A stretch of DNA of 64,000 bases from Marinobacter vinifirmus (GTDB lineage Bacteria; Pseudomonadota; Gammaproteobacteria; Pseudomonadales; Oleiphilaceae): the NCBI RefSeq assembly GCF_002258215.1, contig NZ_NEFY01000009.1, positions 1-64,000 on the forward strand. The letters are read 5' to 3'. The notes below the pieces were generated by a model. It was not told where the DNA came from and did not search any database. It saw only the letters and a program-made list of their open reading frames with translations. This document shows positions 7,450 to 16,206 of this stretch, piece by piece (position 1 is the first letter of the stretch; each line of letters begins with the position of its first letter). Both the position numbers and the translations under genes were made by a program.

Positions 7450-8526
7450 TTACTCGACTTCCGCCATGGTGTTGAGATAGGCCCTTTCGGAAATATCCGT
7501 GTAAGCCCGGCTCTGCTCCTGGTAGCTCAGCTGGGAATCAATGATCTTCTTGGCGATTGCACTGTCTTCCGCCGCTTCTGTCAGCAGTTTTTTGTTGGCA
7601 TCGTACATGGCCTGGAAGATGTCTTCCGGGAACTGTTTGATCTGTACGTTCGGGTAGTCTTGCTTGATGTTGGCCCAGGCCTTGGCGTTTTCATGCTGGG
7701 AATGTACCAGCATGTCGTAGGAAGCGGTGCGCATGGCTACCCGCATGATTTCCTGCAGGTCTGCCGGCAGGCGTTCCCATACACGCTTGTTGACCAGGAA
7801 CTGCAGCTCGGTGGCCGGCTCGTGCCAACCGGTGTAGTAGTAATCGGCGATCTGCTGGAAGCCAAGACGCAGATCCAGGGCCGGACCTACCCACTCAACG
7901 GCATCAATGGTGTTGCGCTCAAGGGCTGTGTACAGCTCGCCCGGGGCGATGTTGGTGGGGTTAACACCCACCTCGGCGAAGACTTCGCCGGCAAAGCCCG
8001 GGATGCGCATTTTCAGACCTTGCAGGTCTTCCAGCGACTTGATTTCCTTGCGGAACCAGCCGCCCATCTGCACACCGGTGTTGCCGCCGGGGAACGACAG
8101 CATGTTGTGGGGCTCATACACTTCCTGCATCAGCTCCATGCCGCCGCCGTGGTAGAACCAGGCGTACTGTTCCATGGCGTTCATGCCGAACGGCATGCTG
8201 GTGAAGAACAGGGTTTCCGGAACCTTGCCTTTCCAGTAGTAGGAGGCAGAGTGGCCCATGTCGTACTGGCCTGCCTTGACCATATCGAACACGCCCAGCG
8301 GCGCTTTGTGCTTGTTGGCGGAGTCGATGCGGATGGTCAGCCGGCCGTCAGACATTTTCTCGACGGTTTCGGCAAAACGCTTGGTTGTGTCACCGAAAAT
8401 GGGAAAGTTGGGGCCCCAGGTTTCGGCCAGTTTCAGGGTGAATTTGTCTTGTGCCAGCGCCTGTGTGGCGGCAAATGTCGTTGCCACAGCCAGTACAGCC
8501 GCGGATAGAACAGAACGGATCTTCAT
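7450..8526 (-). CDS. dctP: TRAP periplasmic binding protein, probably for a 2-oxo acid
   Basis: 358 residues with a Sec signal peptide (MKIRSVLSAAVLAVATTFAA, cleavage after ALA-Q near 26). DctP-type fold: KLAETWGPNFPIF at the start, the helix-hinge motif LQGLKMRIPGFAGEVF with the conserved Arg that holds the ligand carboxylate, then DAVEWVGPALDLRLGFQQIA. The segment MPFGMNAMEQYAWFYHGGG is characteristic of the TakP/lactate branch, which binds alpha-keto or hydroxy acids. The likely ligand is thus a small monocarboxylate such as pyruvate. First gene of the operon. Substrate assignment is inference from family resemblance. Confidence 0.9.
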   Translation of the reverse strand: MKIRSVLSAAVLAVATTFAATQALAQDKFTLKLAETWGPNFPIFGDTTKRFAETVEKMSDGRLTIRIDSANKHKAPLGVFDMVKAGQYDMGHSASYYWKGKVPETLFFTSMPFGMNAMEQYAWFYHGGGMELMQEVYEPHNMLSFPGGNTGVQMGGWFRKEIKSLEDLQGLKMRIPGFAGEVFAEVGVNPTNIAPGELYTALERNTIDAVEWVGPALDLRLGFQQIADYYYTGWHEPATELQFLVNKRVWERLPADLQEIMRVAMRTASYDMLVHSQHENAKAWANIKQDYPNVQIKQFPEDIFQAMYDANKKLLTEAAEDSAIAKKIIDSQLSYQEQSRAYTDISERAYLNTMAEVE

Positions 8527-8693
8527 TGCTCTTCTAACCTCTGATGTTGTTGTAATTGTCTTTGGCTCAGAGCCAGCCGCTTTTTGGGTGACCGGCTTGT
8601 TCTTGCAGTCTAGTTCACAAACACAATGGTTGTGCTATGCAGTTGCTCGAATTAAGACATATGTCTAAGGCCTCGGAGCTATACGAACGGTTT

Positions 8694-9152
8694 TCACAAA
8701 TCGTTCATCCGGCCGATCTGGCTGGCCAGGCGCATGGCTTCATGTTCTTCCAGCGATTTCAGGTCTTCCAGCAGAGACTTGGCTTCGGGGATCTCTGCCT
8801 TGCCGATCAGGCTGTCGTAGAGTGCCATGACCTGGTCATGAAAATCAAAGATCTCCCGGGCAATGCCGGCGAAGTCCAGCGCTGAGTAATCGGTGCTGCA
8901 GGTCCGGTTTTTTTCGATGGGTTTGTGCACCCCGTAATCGTAAAGCCGGGTTTGCATGGCTTTCGGATCGGCCTGGTTTTCATATTCGGCCACCGCCTTT
9001 TCCAGCAGGGTCTCGTGGCTGCTGATGTAATCCAGCAGGGCACTGGCCCGCTCGTCTTTATGCTGGCCGGCCGATTCGTGCAGGCAACGCGCCAGGTGGG
9101 CGTGCAGTTGCCGGGTCCAGTCGATCAGGTCTGCGAAGGTTTTGATTTCCAT
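8694..9152 (-). CDS. Hypothetical four-helix protein, possibly hemerythrin/ferritin-like
   Basis: 152-residue soluble protein, all helical in appearance. His and Glu residues recur in helix contexts: LHAHLARCLHES, SHETLLEKAVAEYE, FDFHDQVMALYD and LEEHEAMRLASQ. This spacing resembles four-helix bundle metal proteins such as hemerythrin or rubrerythrin-like families, but the canonical hemerythrin motif cannot be confirmed by eye. No signal peptide. It is transcribed alone on the minus strand, upstream of the TRAP operon, with a perfect 12-bp palindrome (AGACATATGTCT, 8655-8666) between them. Real gene, function unassigned. Confidence 0.7.
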   Translation of the reverse strand: MEIKTFADLIDWTRQLHAHLARCLHESAGQHKDERASALLDYISSHETLLEKAVAEYENQADPKAMQTRLYDYGVHKPIEKNRTCSTDYSALDFAGIAREIFDFHDQVMALYDSLIGKAEIPEAKSLLEDLKSLEEHEAMRLASQIGRMNDL

Positions 9153-9366
9153 ACGGCATATCTCCGGTCAGAATGGCTGTTGAAATGTCGGTTTGTCTGT
9201 AAGTCTAGACAATATTCTCTGCCTGCCATGCCCTTTGCCTGTTGATCGGGATCATAAGCCTGATGAGTCGTAGCAATCCCTTCCGTTTCTTCCTGGTTCG
9301 CCGGGCCTGACCTGTGCCCGGGTAGGGTATATGATGATAAGAAACCTTGGTCAGGGAGCGAGTGAG

Positions 9367-10434
9367 ATGACGGTAGAGCTGGGTATTATCGAAGGATTTT
9401 ATGGCCCGGTGTGGAGCTGGGGCGAGCGGCGCCAGCTGGTTAACGCCCTGACCACCCATGGCTATGGTTTCTACCTGTACGCGCCCAAGGCCGATCCATA
9501 CTTGCGCCGGCGCTGGCAGGAGCCGCATCCGCCGGAACAGGCCGAGGCGTTGGCGGATTTTGCCGGATTCTGCCGGCGCGAAGGGGTGCGTTTCGGCGTA
9601 GGGCTGAGCCCGTTCGAGGTTTTCAACAACTTCGATGACGCCGCCCGGGATGCCCTGGCGAAAAAGCTGAAAATGCTGGATCGCCTGGGTATTCAGGAGC
9701 TGGCCATCCTGTTCGACGATATGCACCCGGATACCCCGGAGCTGGCCCGAACCCAGGCCGGAATTATCCGGTGGGTGCAGGAGCACACCGCGGCTGCGAA
9801 GATCAGTGTGTGCCCCACCTACTATTCCGATGACCCGGTGCTGGACCGTGTGTTTGGCCAGCGGCCGGCAGATTACCTGGAAACCCTGGGTGCGGAGCTG
9901 GACCGCGATGTGCGGATTTTCTGGACCGGGGAGGAAGTCTGCTCCCGTGAGATTTCACCGGGGCATCTCAAGCGTATCAGCAAGTTGCTGGGCCGTAAGC
10001 CTCTGCTCTGGGATAACTATCCGGTCAACGACGGCGACCGCATGTCCCGGCATTTACACCTGCGCGGATTTACCGGCCGCCCTGCGGGCAACGCCGCCTA
10101 TCTTTCAGGCCACGCCATCAACCCTGCGCTGCAACCGGTGCTCACCAGTATTCCGGCCATTACCCTGGCGGAATCCTATCGTCAGGGGCCGGACTACCAG
10201 TATGGCCAGGCGTTTTTGCACGCGGCAAGGGAGGTGTTGGGGCTGGAGCTGGCGGAGCAGCTGCACAAAGACTTGCTGGTGCTGCAGGACACCGGGCTGG
10301 CGCGCATCAGCGATGAGAAAAAACAGGCGCTGATGCACACCTACGATGCCTTTGATCACCCGGCTGCCCACGAAATTCTGCGTTGGCTGGCCGGGGATTA
10401 CCAGGTTACCGACGAAATGGTGGCCACCCAGTAA
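9367..10434 (+). CDS. Beta-N-acetylhexosaminidase/hyaluronidase-like protein, GH84 family
   Basis: 355 residues. It opens with LGIIEGFYGPVWSW, the signature of family GH84 (bacterial NagJ, human O-GlcNAcase). It also has FYLYAPKADPYLRRRW, FDDMH (the paired Asp that assists substrate-assisted catalysis) and LLWDNYPVNDG (substrate-contacting Asn/Asp). The catalytic barrel is nearly all there is: no signal peptide and no carbohydrate-binding or GCN5 domain, unlike most secreted or eukaryotic members. The ATG at 9367 follows GGGAGCGAG; an upstream start at 9331 would add non-family residues. No neighbouring sugar genes. It is probably a cytoplasmic glycosidase or protein deglycosylase; the substrate is unknown. 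Confidence 0.85.
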   Translation: MTVELGIIEGFYGPVWSWGERRQLVNALTTHGYGFYLYAPKADPYLRRRWQEPHPPEQAEALADFAGFCRREGVRFGVGLSPFEVFNNFDDAARDALAKKLKMLDRLGIQELAILFDDMHPDTPELARTQAGIIRWVQEHTAAAKISVCPTYYSDDPVLDRVFGQRPADYLETLGAELDRDVRIFWTGEEVCSREISPGHLKRISKLLGRKPLLWDNYPVNDGDRMSRHLHLRGFTGRPAGNAAYLSGHAINPALQPVLTSIPAITLAESYRQGPDYQYGQAFLHAAREVLGLELAEQLHKDLLVLQDTGLARISDEKKQALMHTYDAFDHPAAHEILRWLAGDYQVTDEMVATQ

Positions 10435-10439
10435 CCCGG

Positions 10440-11150
10440 TTACTCCAGGTAGTAGTCGAAGGTAGAGACTACACGCACGGTTTTTAACGGCTGCTGTTGT
10501 TCCGAAACCCCCGGGGCCTGGTCCCGGGCGAGGATCTGGAAAATCCCCTGATTGGCCCGTCGCAAGCCGCCGAGCTCCGCATCGGCATCCCGGGCAAATT
10601 GCTGGGCGGATTCCCGGGCGGCAACGGTGGCTTCGGCGATCATTTGCGGCTTGATATCGTTCAGGCCACTGAACAAATAGGTGGGGCCGCCGGGGCCGTA
10701 GTCCGACGACAGCACCACACCGGAATCCACCAGTTCGCTCACGTTCTGTGCCGCCTGGCGGATACGGTCTATGTCGGTGCTGCGCACCATCAGGGTCTGG
10801 TTGATGATGTACTGCTGCTCGTTGTTGTTGCCGGAGTATGGATTGGCGCGAGTATCGGTAACATCCAGCCACTGCAGTTCAACCGACGACTCCTCAATCG
10901 CCTGCAGTTTCAGAAAGGCCATGATGGCTTCGCGACTGCTGCGGGTTTTGTTCTGGGCTTCGTCCAGCGTGCTGCCGGTGGCGACAAAGCGGATTGGCCA
11001 CAATGCAAGGTCTGCCTGCACCTCCCGTTCCGCCACGCCCTTGACCGTCACGTAGCGGTCGGCCGTGCGCAGCCCCATCAGTCCTTCGCTGAGCAGAGAC
11101 GCGGCAAAAATGGCACACAGGCCGATGATCAGGGCAGAGACAACTTTCAT
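10440..11150 (-). CDS. SIMPL (DUF541) domain protein, exported
   Basis: 236 residues. An N-terminal hydrophobic segment (VSALIIGLCAIFAASLLS) acts as signal or anchor. Then comes the SIMPL fold: RYVTVKGVAEREVQADLALW, a helix with repeated Gln/Arg (IDRIRQAAQNVSELVDSGV), LKPQMIAEA-like and ARESAQQFARDA segments, and a terminal strand VRVVSTFDYYLE. Members are periplasmic or membrane-anchored proteins linked to oxidative or envelope stress (YggE) and their molecular role is unsettled. It lies 15 bases after the ChaN-like gene on the same strand and is probably cotranscribed with it. It converges tail to tail with the GH84 gene. Confidence 0.85.
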   Translation of the reverse strand: MKVVSALIIGLCAIFAASLLSEGLMGLRTADRYVTVKGVAEREVQADLALWPIRFVATGSTLDEAQNKTRSSREAIMAFLKLQAIEESSVELQWLDVTDTRANPYSGNNNEQQYIINQTLMVRSTDIDRIRQAAQNVSELVDSGVVLSSDYGPGGPTYLFSGLNDIKPQMIAEATVAARESAQQFARDADAELGGLRRANQGIFQILARDQAPGVSEQQQPLKTVRVVSTFDYYLE

Positions 11151-11165
11151 GCTTACTCCTTGTGA

Positions 11166-12161
11166 TTAATCACAGTTGGTCGTGGTGCGCTGGCCGAACC
11201 GGGCCTGCATGGCCTCTCGCTCCCGTTCCGGGTCTCGGAATTCCCGGGGCATGGGCTGGATAAAGTACAGATAGTCGCCTTTGTGGCGGTGCTTTGCCAG
11301 CGGCATGTCTGCTTCGTTGGCCGGCCATTCGACAGGCGAGATTACCGTGATATCCAGTTCCGGTGCACGTTGTTCCAGCACCGCCACGGTACCAAGGCGC
11401 TGCTCGCTGTGGAAGGTGCCGGTGGTATGCACCAGTTGATGCCCGGGCCGGTTGCGGAGCGCTTCCACCATCCGGTGCGCCATGGTGTTATCCCGGAGCA
11501 GTTGGGCCTGGTAGGTGTTGAGCATGCGCCCGGAGAGTTCAGCCTGTTCCGTACCATGGCTGCCGCTGATGGCGTCTATGAACTTGTCCCGATATTCCGG
11601 GGTGTCCAGGAAGGCCTGCTGCGGCAGGGCTGAGCGCTGCGCTTCCGGCAACCTGTCCAGGTAAGCCTTACCCTCCCGGCCGACACAGCGAACCGTATCC
11701 GCCGGTGCGTTGGCGGCGATCACCGGTAGCTGATGCTGGCGCGCAAATTCCACCAGCGGCCGGTAGGAGGCCTTGTAGTTGTCCCAGGCGTTGGCGTCTT
11801 CCAGCATTTCGGTTTCGCCGGTTGTGCCGGCCAGGTAGGCATCCACGGCAGCCTGGTGGTCCAGGTTGAACTGTTCCATGCTCAGGATCTGGGCGGGGTT
11901 TTGCCGGTACAGGGCTTGTTGCAGCCGGGCCTGGAGCAGGTGGGAAGCGTGGTGGCCGTGGTACTCGCCGATCACTACGATATCGGTGTCGGCCAGCTGG
12001 CGGGCCAGCTCTTCAACGGTAACCGGAGTGTCGTTCTTCGCTGCCACAACCACCGCATCGTACTGGCTGCCGGGCCGTGCCGGAATGTTGTCCGCCGGCA
12101 CAGCGGCGCACCCGGTGACGGTGGCGAGTGTTAACAGGAGGCTGGCGAATAAAGGTTTCAT
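11166..12161 (-). CDS. ChaN-family haem/iron-binding lipoprotein
   Basis: 331 residues. Lipoprotein signal (LLTLATVTGC, lipidated Cys18). The ChaN/Tiki-like fold begins with DIVVIGEYHGHHASH (conserved Glu/His), LSMEQFNLDHQ, PVIAANAP and, near the end, LVHTTGTFHSEQRLG. The best studied member, ChaN of Campylobacter, binds haem and is iron-regulated; other members are putative metalloproteases. Probably outer-membrane-anchored and facing the periplasm. Followed closely by the SIMPL gene. No Fur box recognised upstream. Confidence 0.82.
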   Translation of the reverse strand: MKPLFASLLLTLATVTGCAAVPADNIPARPGSQYDAVVVAAKNDTPVTVEELARQLADTDIVVIGEYHGHHASHLLQARLQQALYRQNPAQILSMEQFNLDHQAAVDAYLAGTTGETEMLEDANAWDNYKASYRPLVEFARQHQLPVIAANAPADTVRCVGREGKAYLDRLPEAQRSALPQQAFLDTPEYRDKFIDAISGSHGTEQAELSGRMLNTYQAQLLRDNTMAHRMVEALRNRPGHQLVHTTGTFHSEQRLGTVAVLEQRAPELDITVISPVEWPANEADMPLAKHRHKGDYLYFIQPMPREFRDPEREREAMQARFGQRTTTNCD

Positions 12162-12183
12162 AGGGGCTTATACGCTTTGCCGG

Positions 12184-12372
12184 TCAGTCGGTTTTCTGGC
12201 GGGAGTCTTCGCGCCAGTCCGGGCCCAGCCGGGCTTCCACATATTCCCGGATAAACTGCCGGACCTTCTGGGACGGCGTTACATCTTCCTCTTTGCACAG
12301 GGCTTCAAAGACCTTTTTCTTTTCCGGGTCAATCAGCAGGGTGAGGCGTGCGGTTCGGTTTTCCTTGGGCAT
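12184..12372 (-). CDS. Small ribbon-helix-helix (CopG-like) DNA-binding protein
   Basis: 62 residues. A short beta strand (TARLTLLIDP) is followed by two helices (EKKKVFEALCKEEDV and TPSQKVRQFIREYVEARLG), the ribbon-helix-helix pattern of CopG/Arc regulators. The ATG at 12372 (MPKENRT) is preferred to a TTG three codons upstream. No toxin gene is adjacent, so it is more likely a stand-alone regulator than an antitoxin. A 19-bp palindrome (12392-12410) lies 19 bases upstream of the start and is a good candidate for autorepression. It could also control the divergent SulP gene. Confidence 0.75.
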   Translation of the reverse strand: MPKENRTARLTLLIDPEKKKVFEALCKEEDVTPSQKVRQFIREYVEARLGPDWREDSRQKTD

Positions 12373-12391
12373 AGGTATCAACGCTCATGCT

Positions 12392-12410
12392 ATGTTAATC
12401 AGGTTAACAT
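12392..12410. promoter_or_regulatory. Palindromic operator between the RHH and SulP genes
   Basis: ATGTTAA-TCAGG-TTAACAT: perfect 7-bp arms around a 5-base centre in the short divergent intergenic region. RHH dimers bind such inverted repeats. It lies within promoter distance of both starts. Confidence 0.5.
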
Positions 12411-12472
12411 TGAATGTAATCGTAATGAGCATATAATGATAACGTCTCGTTCGCAACCAGGAGCCGCCAGCG

Positions 12473-14203
12473 ATGTCCCACCGTGCTCATCTTTTTTCGC
12501 TCAGATTCGCCCACGCTGTCCGTGAGGCCTGTATTGACGAGCGCTACACCGGTGGCCGTTTCCTGAAAGATGCGATGGCCGGCATCACGGTCGGCATCAT
12601 CGCCATTCCGCTGGCCATGGCGCTGGCCATTGCCAGTGGCGTTGCGCCCCAGTACGGGCTGTACACGGCCTTTATTGCCGGCTTTGTGATCGCCCTGTTC
12701 GGCGGCAGCCGGTTCAGTATCTCCGGCCCGACCGCGGCCTTTGTGGTTATTCTCTACCCGATTGCACAGAGCCATGGCCTGGGTGGCTTGTTGTTGGCCA
12801 CCCTGATGTCCGGGGTGTTGCTGGTGATTATGGCGCTGATGCGTCTCGGGCGCTTTATCGAGTATATACCCGAGTCCGTCACTTTGGGCTTTACCGCGGG
12901 TATTGCCGTGGTGATTGCCACCCTGCAGGTGAAGGACTTTTTCGGTTTGCCAGTCGAGACCATGCCGGAGCATTACTGGGACAAACTGGCGGTGCTGGGC
13001 CAGCAATTACCGGCGCTGGATGCCATGAGCACCCTGGTGGCTCTGGCTACGCTGGCGGTCATGCTGCTCTGGCCCCGCCTGAAAACCCCGGTGCCGCCGC
13101 ACCTGCCGGCGGTGGTGGTGGGTAGCCTGCTGGCGTTGTGGATGAACAGCCAGGGGGCTGCCGTTGAAACCATCGGCTCCCGTTTCAGTTACCTGCTGCC
13201 GGATGGCAGCACCGGTGCCGGTATTCCGCCGTTCCTGCCGGAATTCGCCTGGCCCTGGCAGCAGGCGGGGGCAGCCGGTGAACCGATAGGGCTGAGCTGG
13301 GAACTGTTCCGGGAGCTGATCCCGGCGGCCTTTGCCATTGCTATGCTGGGCGCCATCGAATCCCTGCTGTGCGCAGTGGTGCTTGATGGCATGACCGGCA
13401 AGCGCCACAGCGCTAACAGCGAATTAATGGGGCAGGGCATCGGTAACATTCTGGTGCCGTTCTTTGGCGGTATTACCGCCACCGCTGCCATTGCCCGTTC
13501 CGCTGCCAACTACCGGGCCGGGGCGGAATCGCCGGTGTCGGCGATGATCCATGCCCTGGTGGTGTTGCTGGCGCTGGTGTCGCTGGCCGGCATCCTGGCC
13601 TACCTGCCCATGCCCGCCATGGCTGCGTTGCTGGTGATGGTGGCCTGGAACATGAGTGAAGCACCGAAGGCGGTTCACCTTCTGAAAACCGCGCCCCGCA
13701 GCGATATCCTGGTGTTCCTGACCTGCTTTGGCCTGACCGTGGCGCTGGATATGGTGATTGCTATCACGACCGGCGTTTTGCTGGCGGCGGTGCTGTTCAT
13801 GCGGGAGATGGCGCAGATGACCAAGGTGACCGATATTACCGGTAACAAGCGCATCGTACAGGCGGAGCTGCCCGAGGGCTGGCAGGTATTCAAGATCAAC
13901 GGCCCGCTGTTCTTTGCGGCGGCAGACCGGGTGTTTGGCGAGCTGGCAGGCCTGTCCCGGCAGGCCAGGGGCCTGGTGCTGTATATGGACGGTGTCACCA
14001 TACTGGATGCGGGCGGTTTGTCGGCCCTGAACAAGCTGATTTCCAGCTGCCGGAATACCGGCACGGAAATAGTGATTGCGGACTTGCAGTTCCAGCCTTT
14101 GCGCACGCTGGCGAGGGCTGGCGTAAAGCCGGAGCCCGGTATCAGCCGCTTTTATCCCACACTGGAAGCGGCCCTGAATGGCGTTGTTTCTGGCGAAGCC
14201 TGA
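12473..14203 (+). CDS. SulP-family anion transporter with STAS domain (DauA-like)
   Basis: 576 residues. About 12-14 membrane segments, with the SLC26/SulP signatures DAMAGITVGIIAIPLAMALA, GGSRFSISGPTAAFVV and LGAIESLLCAVVLDGMTG. A C-terminal cytosolic STAS domain runs from about 440 to 560 (FKINGPLFFAAADRVF, LYMDGVTILDAGGLSAL). Family members carry sulfate, bicarbonate or, in E. coli DauA, C4-dicarboxylates; the sequence resembles the DauA branch, but substrate cannot be fixed by reading. Start follows CCAGGAGCC. It is followed 44 bases later by a channel gene on the same strand, probably an operon. Confidence 0.9.
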   Translation: MSHRAHLFSLRFAHAVREACIDERYTGGRFLKDAMAGITVGIIAIPLAMALAIASGVAPQYGLYTAFIAGFVIALFGGSRFSISGPTAAFVVILYPIAQSHGLGGLLLATLMSGVLLVIMALMRLGRFIEYIPESVTLGFTAGIAVVIATLQVKDFFGLPVETMPEHYWDKLAVLGQQLPALDAMSTLVALATLAVMLLWPRLKTPVPPHLPAVVVGSLLALWMNSQGAAVETIGSRFSYLLPDGSTGAGIPPFLPEFAWPWQQAGAAGEPIGLSWELFRELIPAAFAIAMLGAIESLLCAVVLDGMTGKRHSANSELMGQGIGNILVPFFGGITATAAIARSAANYRAGAESPVSAMIHALVVLLALVSLAGILAYLPMPAMAALLVMVAWNMSEAPKAVHLLKTAPRSDILVFLTCFGLTVALDMVIAITTGVLLAAVLFMREMAQMTKVTDITGNKRIVQAELPEGWQVFKINGPLFFAAADRVFGELAGLSRQARGLVLYMDGVTILDAGGLSALNKLISSCRNTGTEIVIADLQFQPLRTLARAGVKPEPGISRFYPTLEAALNGVVSGEA

Positions 14204-14247
14204 AAACTGCGATAAACTGCCCCGCATAGTTGATGCAAGGGGCAGGC

Positions 14248-16194
14248 ATGCTTCCGTTCCGGATTGTTGATCGAATCAAGTTTGTTGTTGAGCGCCAGCT
14301 GGTCAAAGGTGCCGGCTTCCAGTTACTGGTGGTGGGCGGTTTTATTGGCCTGATTTCGCTGATTGGCGGCCTGCTGGTGGTGTTGCCGCCGGCCGGTGAG
14401 TTCAAGGATGCCGGCTCCGCTATCTGGTGGGCCTTCCTTCGCCTGACCGACCCCGGCTACCTGGGGGACGATGTCGGCACCTGGCAGCGCATTGTGTCTA
14501 CCCTGCTGACCATCTCCGGCTATGTGGTGTTTATGGGCACCCTGGTGGCCATCCTCACCCGCTGGCTGATTGCCAAGATGGAAGACCTGGAGCGGGGCCT
14601 GACCCCGGTTACCCTGAAAAACCATGTGGTGGTGCTGGGCTGGACAGCCCAGACCCCGCCGCTGGTGGCCGAGTTGTTTGGTTCATCCGGCCGGATGCAG
14701 CGCTTTCTGGAAAAGCACGATACCCAGAAACTTCGGCTGGTGGTGCTGGCGGAAGAAGCCAGTGCCGAACAGCTGCATGAGCTGATCAACGAGCCGGGCG
14801 TGGGCCGCCGGGCCAGGGAAGTGATCCTGCGAAGCGGTTCGGCTATTCAGCCCGAAGCCCTGCACCGGGTCGCCTGCCTGGACGCTGCGGCAGTGATTGT
14901 GCCCAGCCAGGGCCATGATGCCGGCAGCCTGGTGACCTCCGATATCGAAACCGTCAAAGCCCTGTTGTCTATCGCCGCCCAGGCCCGCCATTTCAGTTCT
15001 CCGTTGCCGTTTGTGGTGGCAGAAATCCAGGACATGCGAAAGCTCCCGGTGGTCGAGCGGGCCTATCCCGGCTCGGTCGAGGTGGTGGCCGGTGATGCCA
15101 CCATTAGCCGCCTGATGGTGCAGAACGTGCTGCACCCGAACCTGTCCGAGGTTTACAACGAATTGCTGACCGCCGGTGAAGGCAACGAGATCTTTGTGCG
15201 GGGTGGCGAAACCGCCGAGGGCCTGACCCTGAGCGAGCTGGCAACGCAGCGGCCCCATGCCGTCGTGCTGGGCTTGTTGCAGCCGGCAGCCAAAGGCTGG
15301 CAGGTTAACCTGCTGGCGCCGTCAGACACGGTGATCCGTAACGAAGACCGGGTAGTGCTGATGGCCAGCGACTATGAACACACGGGGCCGGATACCAAGG
15401 TGGACCCCCTGGCTGCAGTGGAACGCATCAGCGGCTCTGTGCAGCCGAGCCGCCAGCAGGGGCCTCACCGGGTGCTGGTTCTCGGCTGGAACCGACGGGT
15501 GCCGAGCCTGGCGGCGGAGTTTGGCAGCTACGCGGGGCGACAGTTCCAGCTGGACATGGTATCGGCAACCCCGCTGGAAGAGCGTCAGCGTGAGATGTCC
15601 CGCTATGGCGTGGACCTTGAACGGATCAATGGCCGCCTGCTGGAAGCCGATTACATGGTGGAAGAAGACCTGCGCAAGCTGGCGCCGGCCAGTTACGACA
15701 CCGTGATGTTGCTGAGCAGCGACCGGATAGGCTCCGGGGAAGAGGCCGATGCCCGTGCCATGGTGGGTTACCTGCAGCTGGAAGATATTCTGTCGGAATC
15801 CACCCGCCGGCCCCAGGTTATTATGGAGCTGAGTGATCCGGACAACCGCCACCTGTTGTATGGCCATCAAAGTGAAATGCTGATCAGCCCGATGATTCTG
15901 AGCCACGTCCTGGCCCAGGTGGCTTTACGAAGGGAATTGCGGGTGGTGCTCGACGAGCTGTTCACGGCCGGCGGCGCCGAGATCCAGTTCCGTGATCCCC
16001 ACGACTACCCGCTGCCGGCCAGCGCGACCTTCCAGTTACTGGAGAAAACAGTCGCGGCCCGGGGCGAGATTGCGCTGGGTGTATTCAGGGCCCGGGCCGA
16101 TGAGCGGGGGCGCCACCTGGTCATGAACCCGCCCCGTAAACAGTACCTGGACCTGCAGGAGGGAGACCAGTTGCTGGTGATGTGCCAGACCTGA
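14248..16194 (+). CDS. CASTOR/POLLUX-type ion channel with twin RCK domains
   Basis: 648 residues. Two N-terminal membrane helices (LLVVGGFIGLISLIGGLLVV and ISGYVVFMGTLVAILTRWLI) flank a pore-like segment (IWWAFLRLTDPGYLG). Two large cytosolic RCK/TrkA-N-like regions follow, starting HVVVLGWTAQTPPLVAELFG and HRVLVLGWNRRVPSLAAEFG. This is the architecture of plant CASTOR/POLLUX nuclear ion channels and their bacterial homologues. The pore segment lacks the TVGYG potassium filter, so ion selectivity is uncertain. ATG at 14248 follows AAGGGGCAGG. Downstream of the SulP gene and convergent with the CBS gene, with no terminator in the 12-base gap. Confidence 0.85.
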   Translation: MLPFRIVDRIKFVVERQLVKGAGFQLLVVGGFIGLISLIGGLLVVLPPAGEFKDAGSAIWWAFLRLTDPGYLGDDVGTWQRIVSTLLTISGYVVFMGTLVAILTRWLIAKMEDLERGLTPVTLKNHVVVLGWTAQTPPLVAELFGSSGRMQRFLEKHDTQKLRLVVLAEEASAEQLHELINEPGVGRRAREVILRSGSAIQPEALHRVACLDAAAVIVPSQGHDAGSLVTSDIETVKALLSIAAQARHFSSPLPFVVAEIQDMRKLPVVERAYPGSVEVVAGDATISRLMVQNVLHPNLSEVYNELLTAGEGNEIFVRGGETAEGLTLSELATQRPHAVVLGLLQPAAKGWQVNLLAPSDTVIRNEDRVVLMASDYEHTGPDTKVDPLAAVERISGSVQPSRQQGPHRVLVLGWNRRVPSLAAEFGSYAGRQFQLDMVSATPLEERQREMSRYGVDLERINGRLLEADYMVEEDLRKLAPASYDTVMLLSSDRIGSGEEADARAMVGYLQLEDILSESTRRPQVIMELSDPDNRHLLYGHQSEMLISPMILSHVLAQVALRRELRVVLDELFTAGGAEIQFRDPHDYPLPASATFQLLEKTVAARGEIALGVFRARADERGRHLVMNPPRKQYLDLQEGDQLLVMCQT

Positions 16195-16206
16195 GGCTGG
16201 CCCGGT

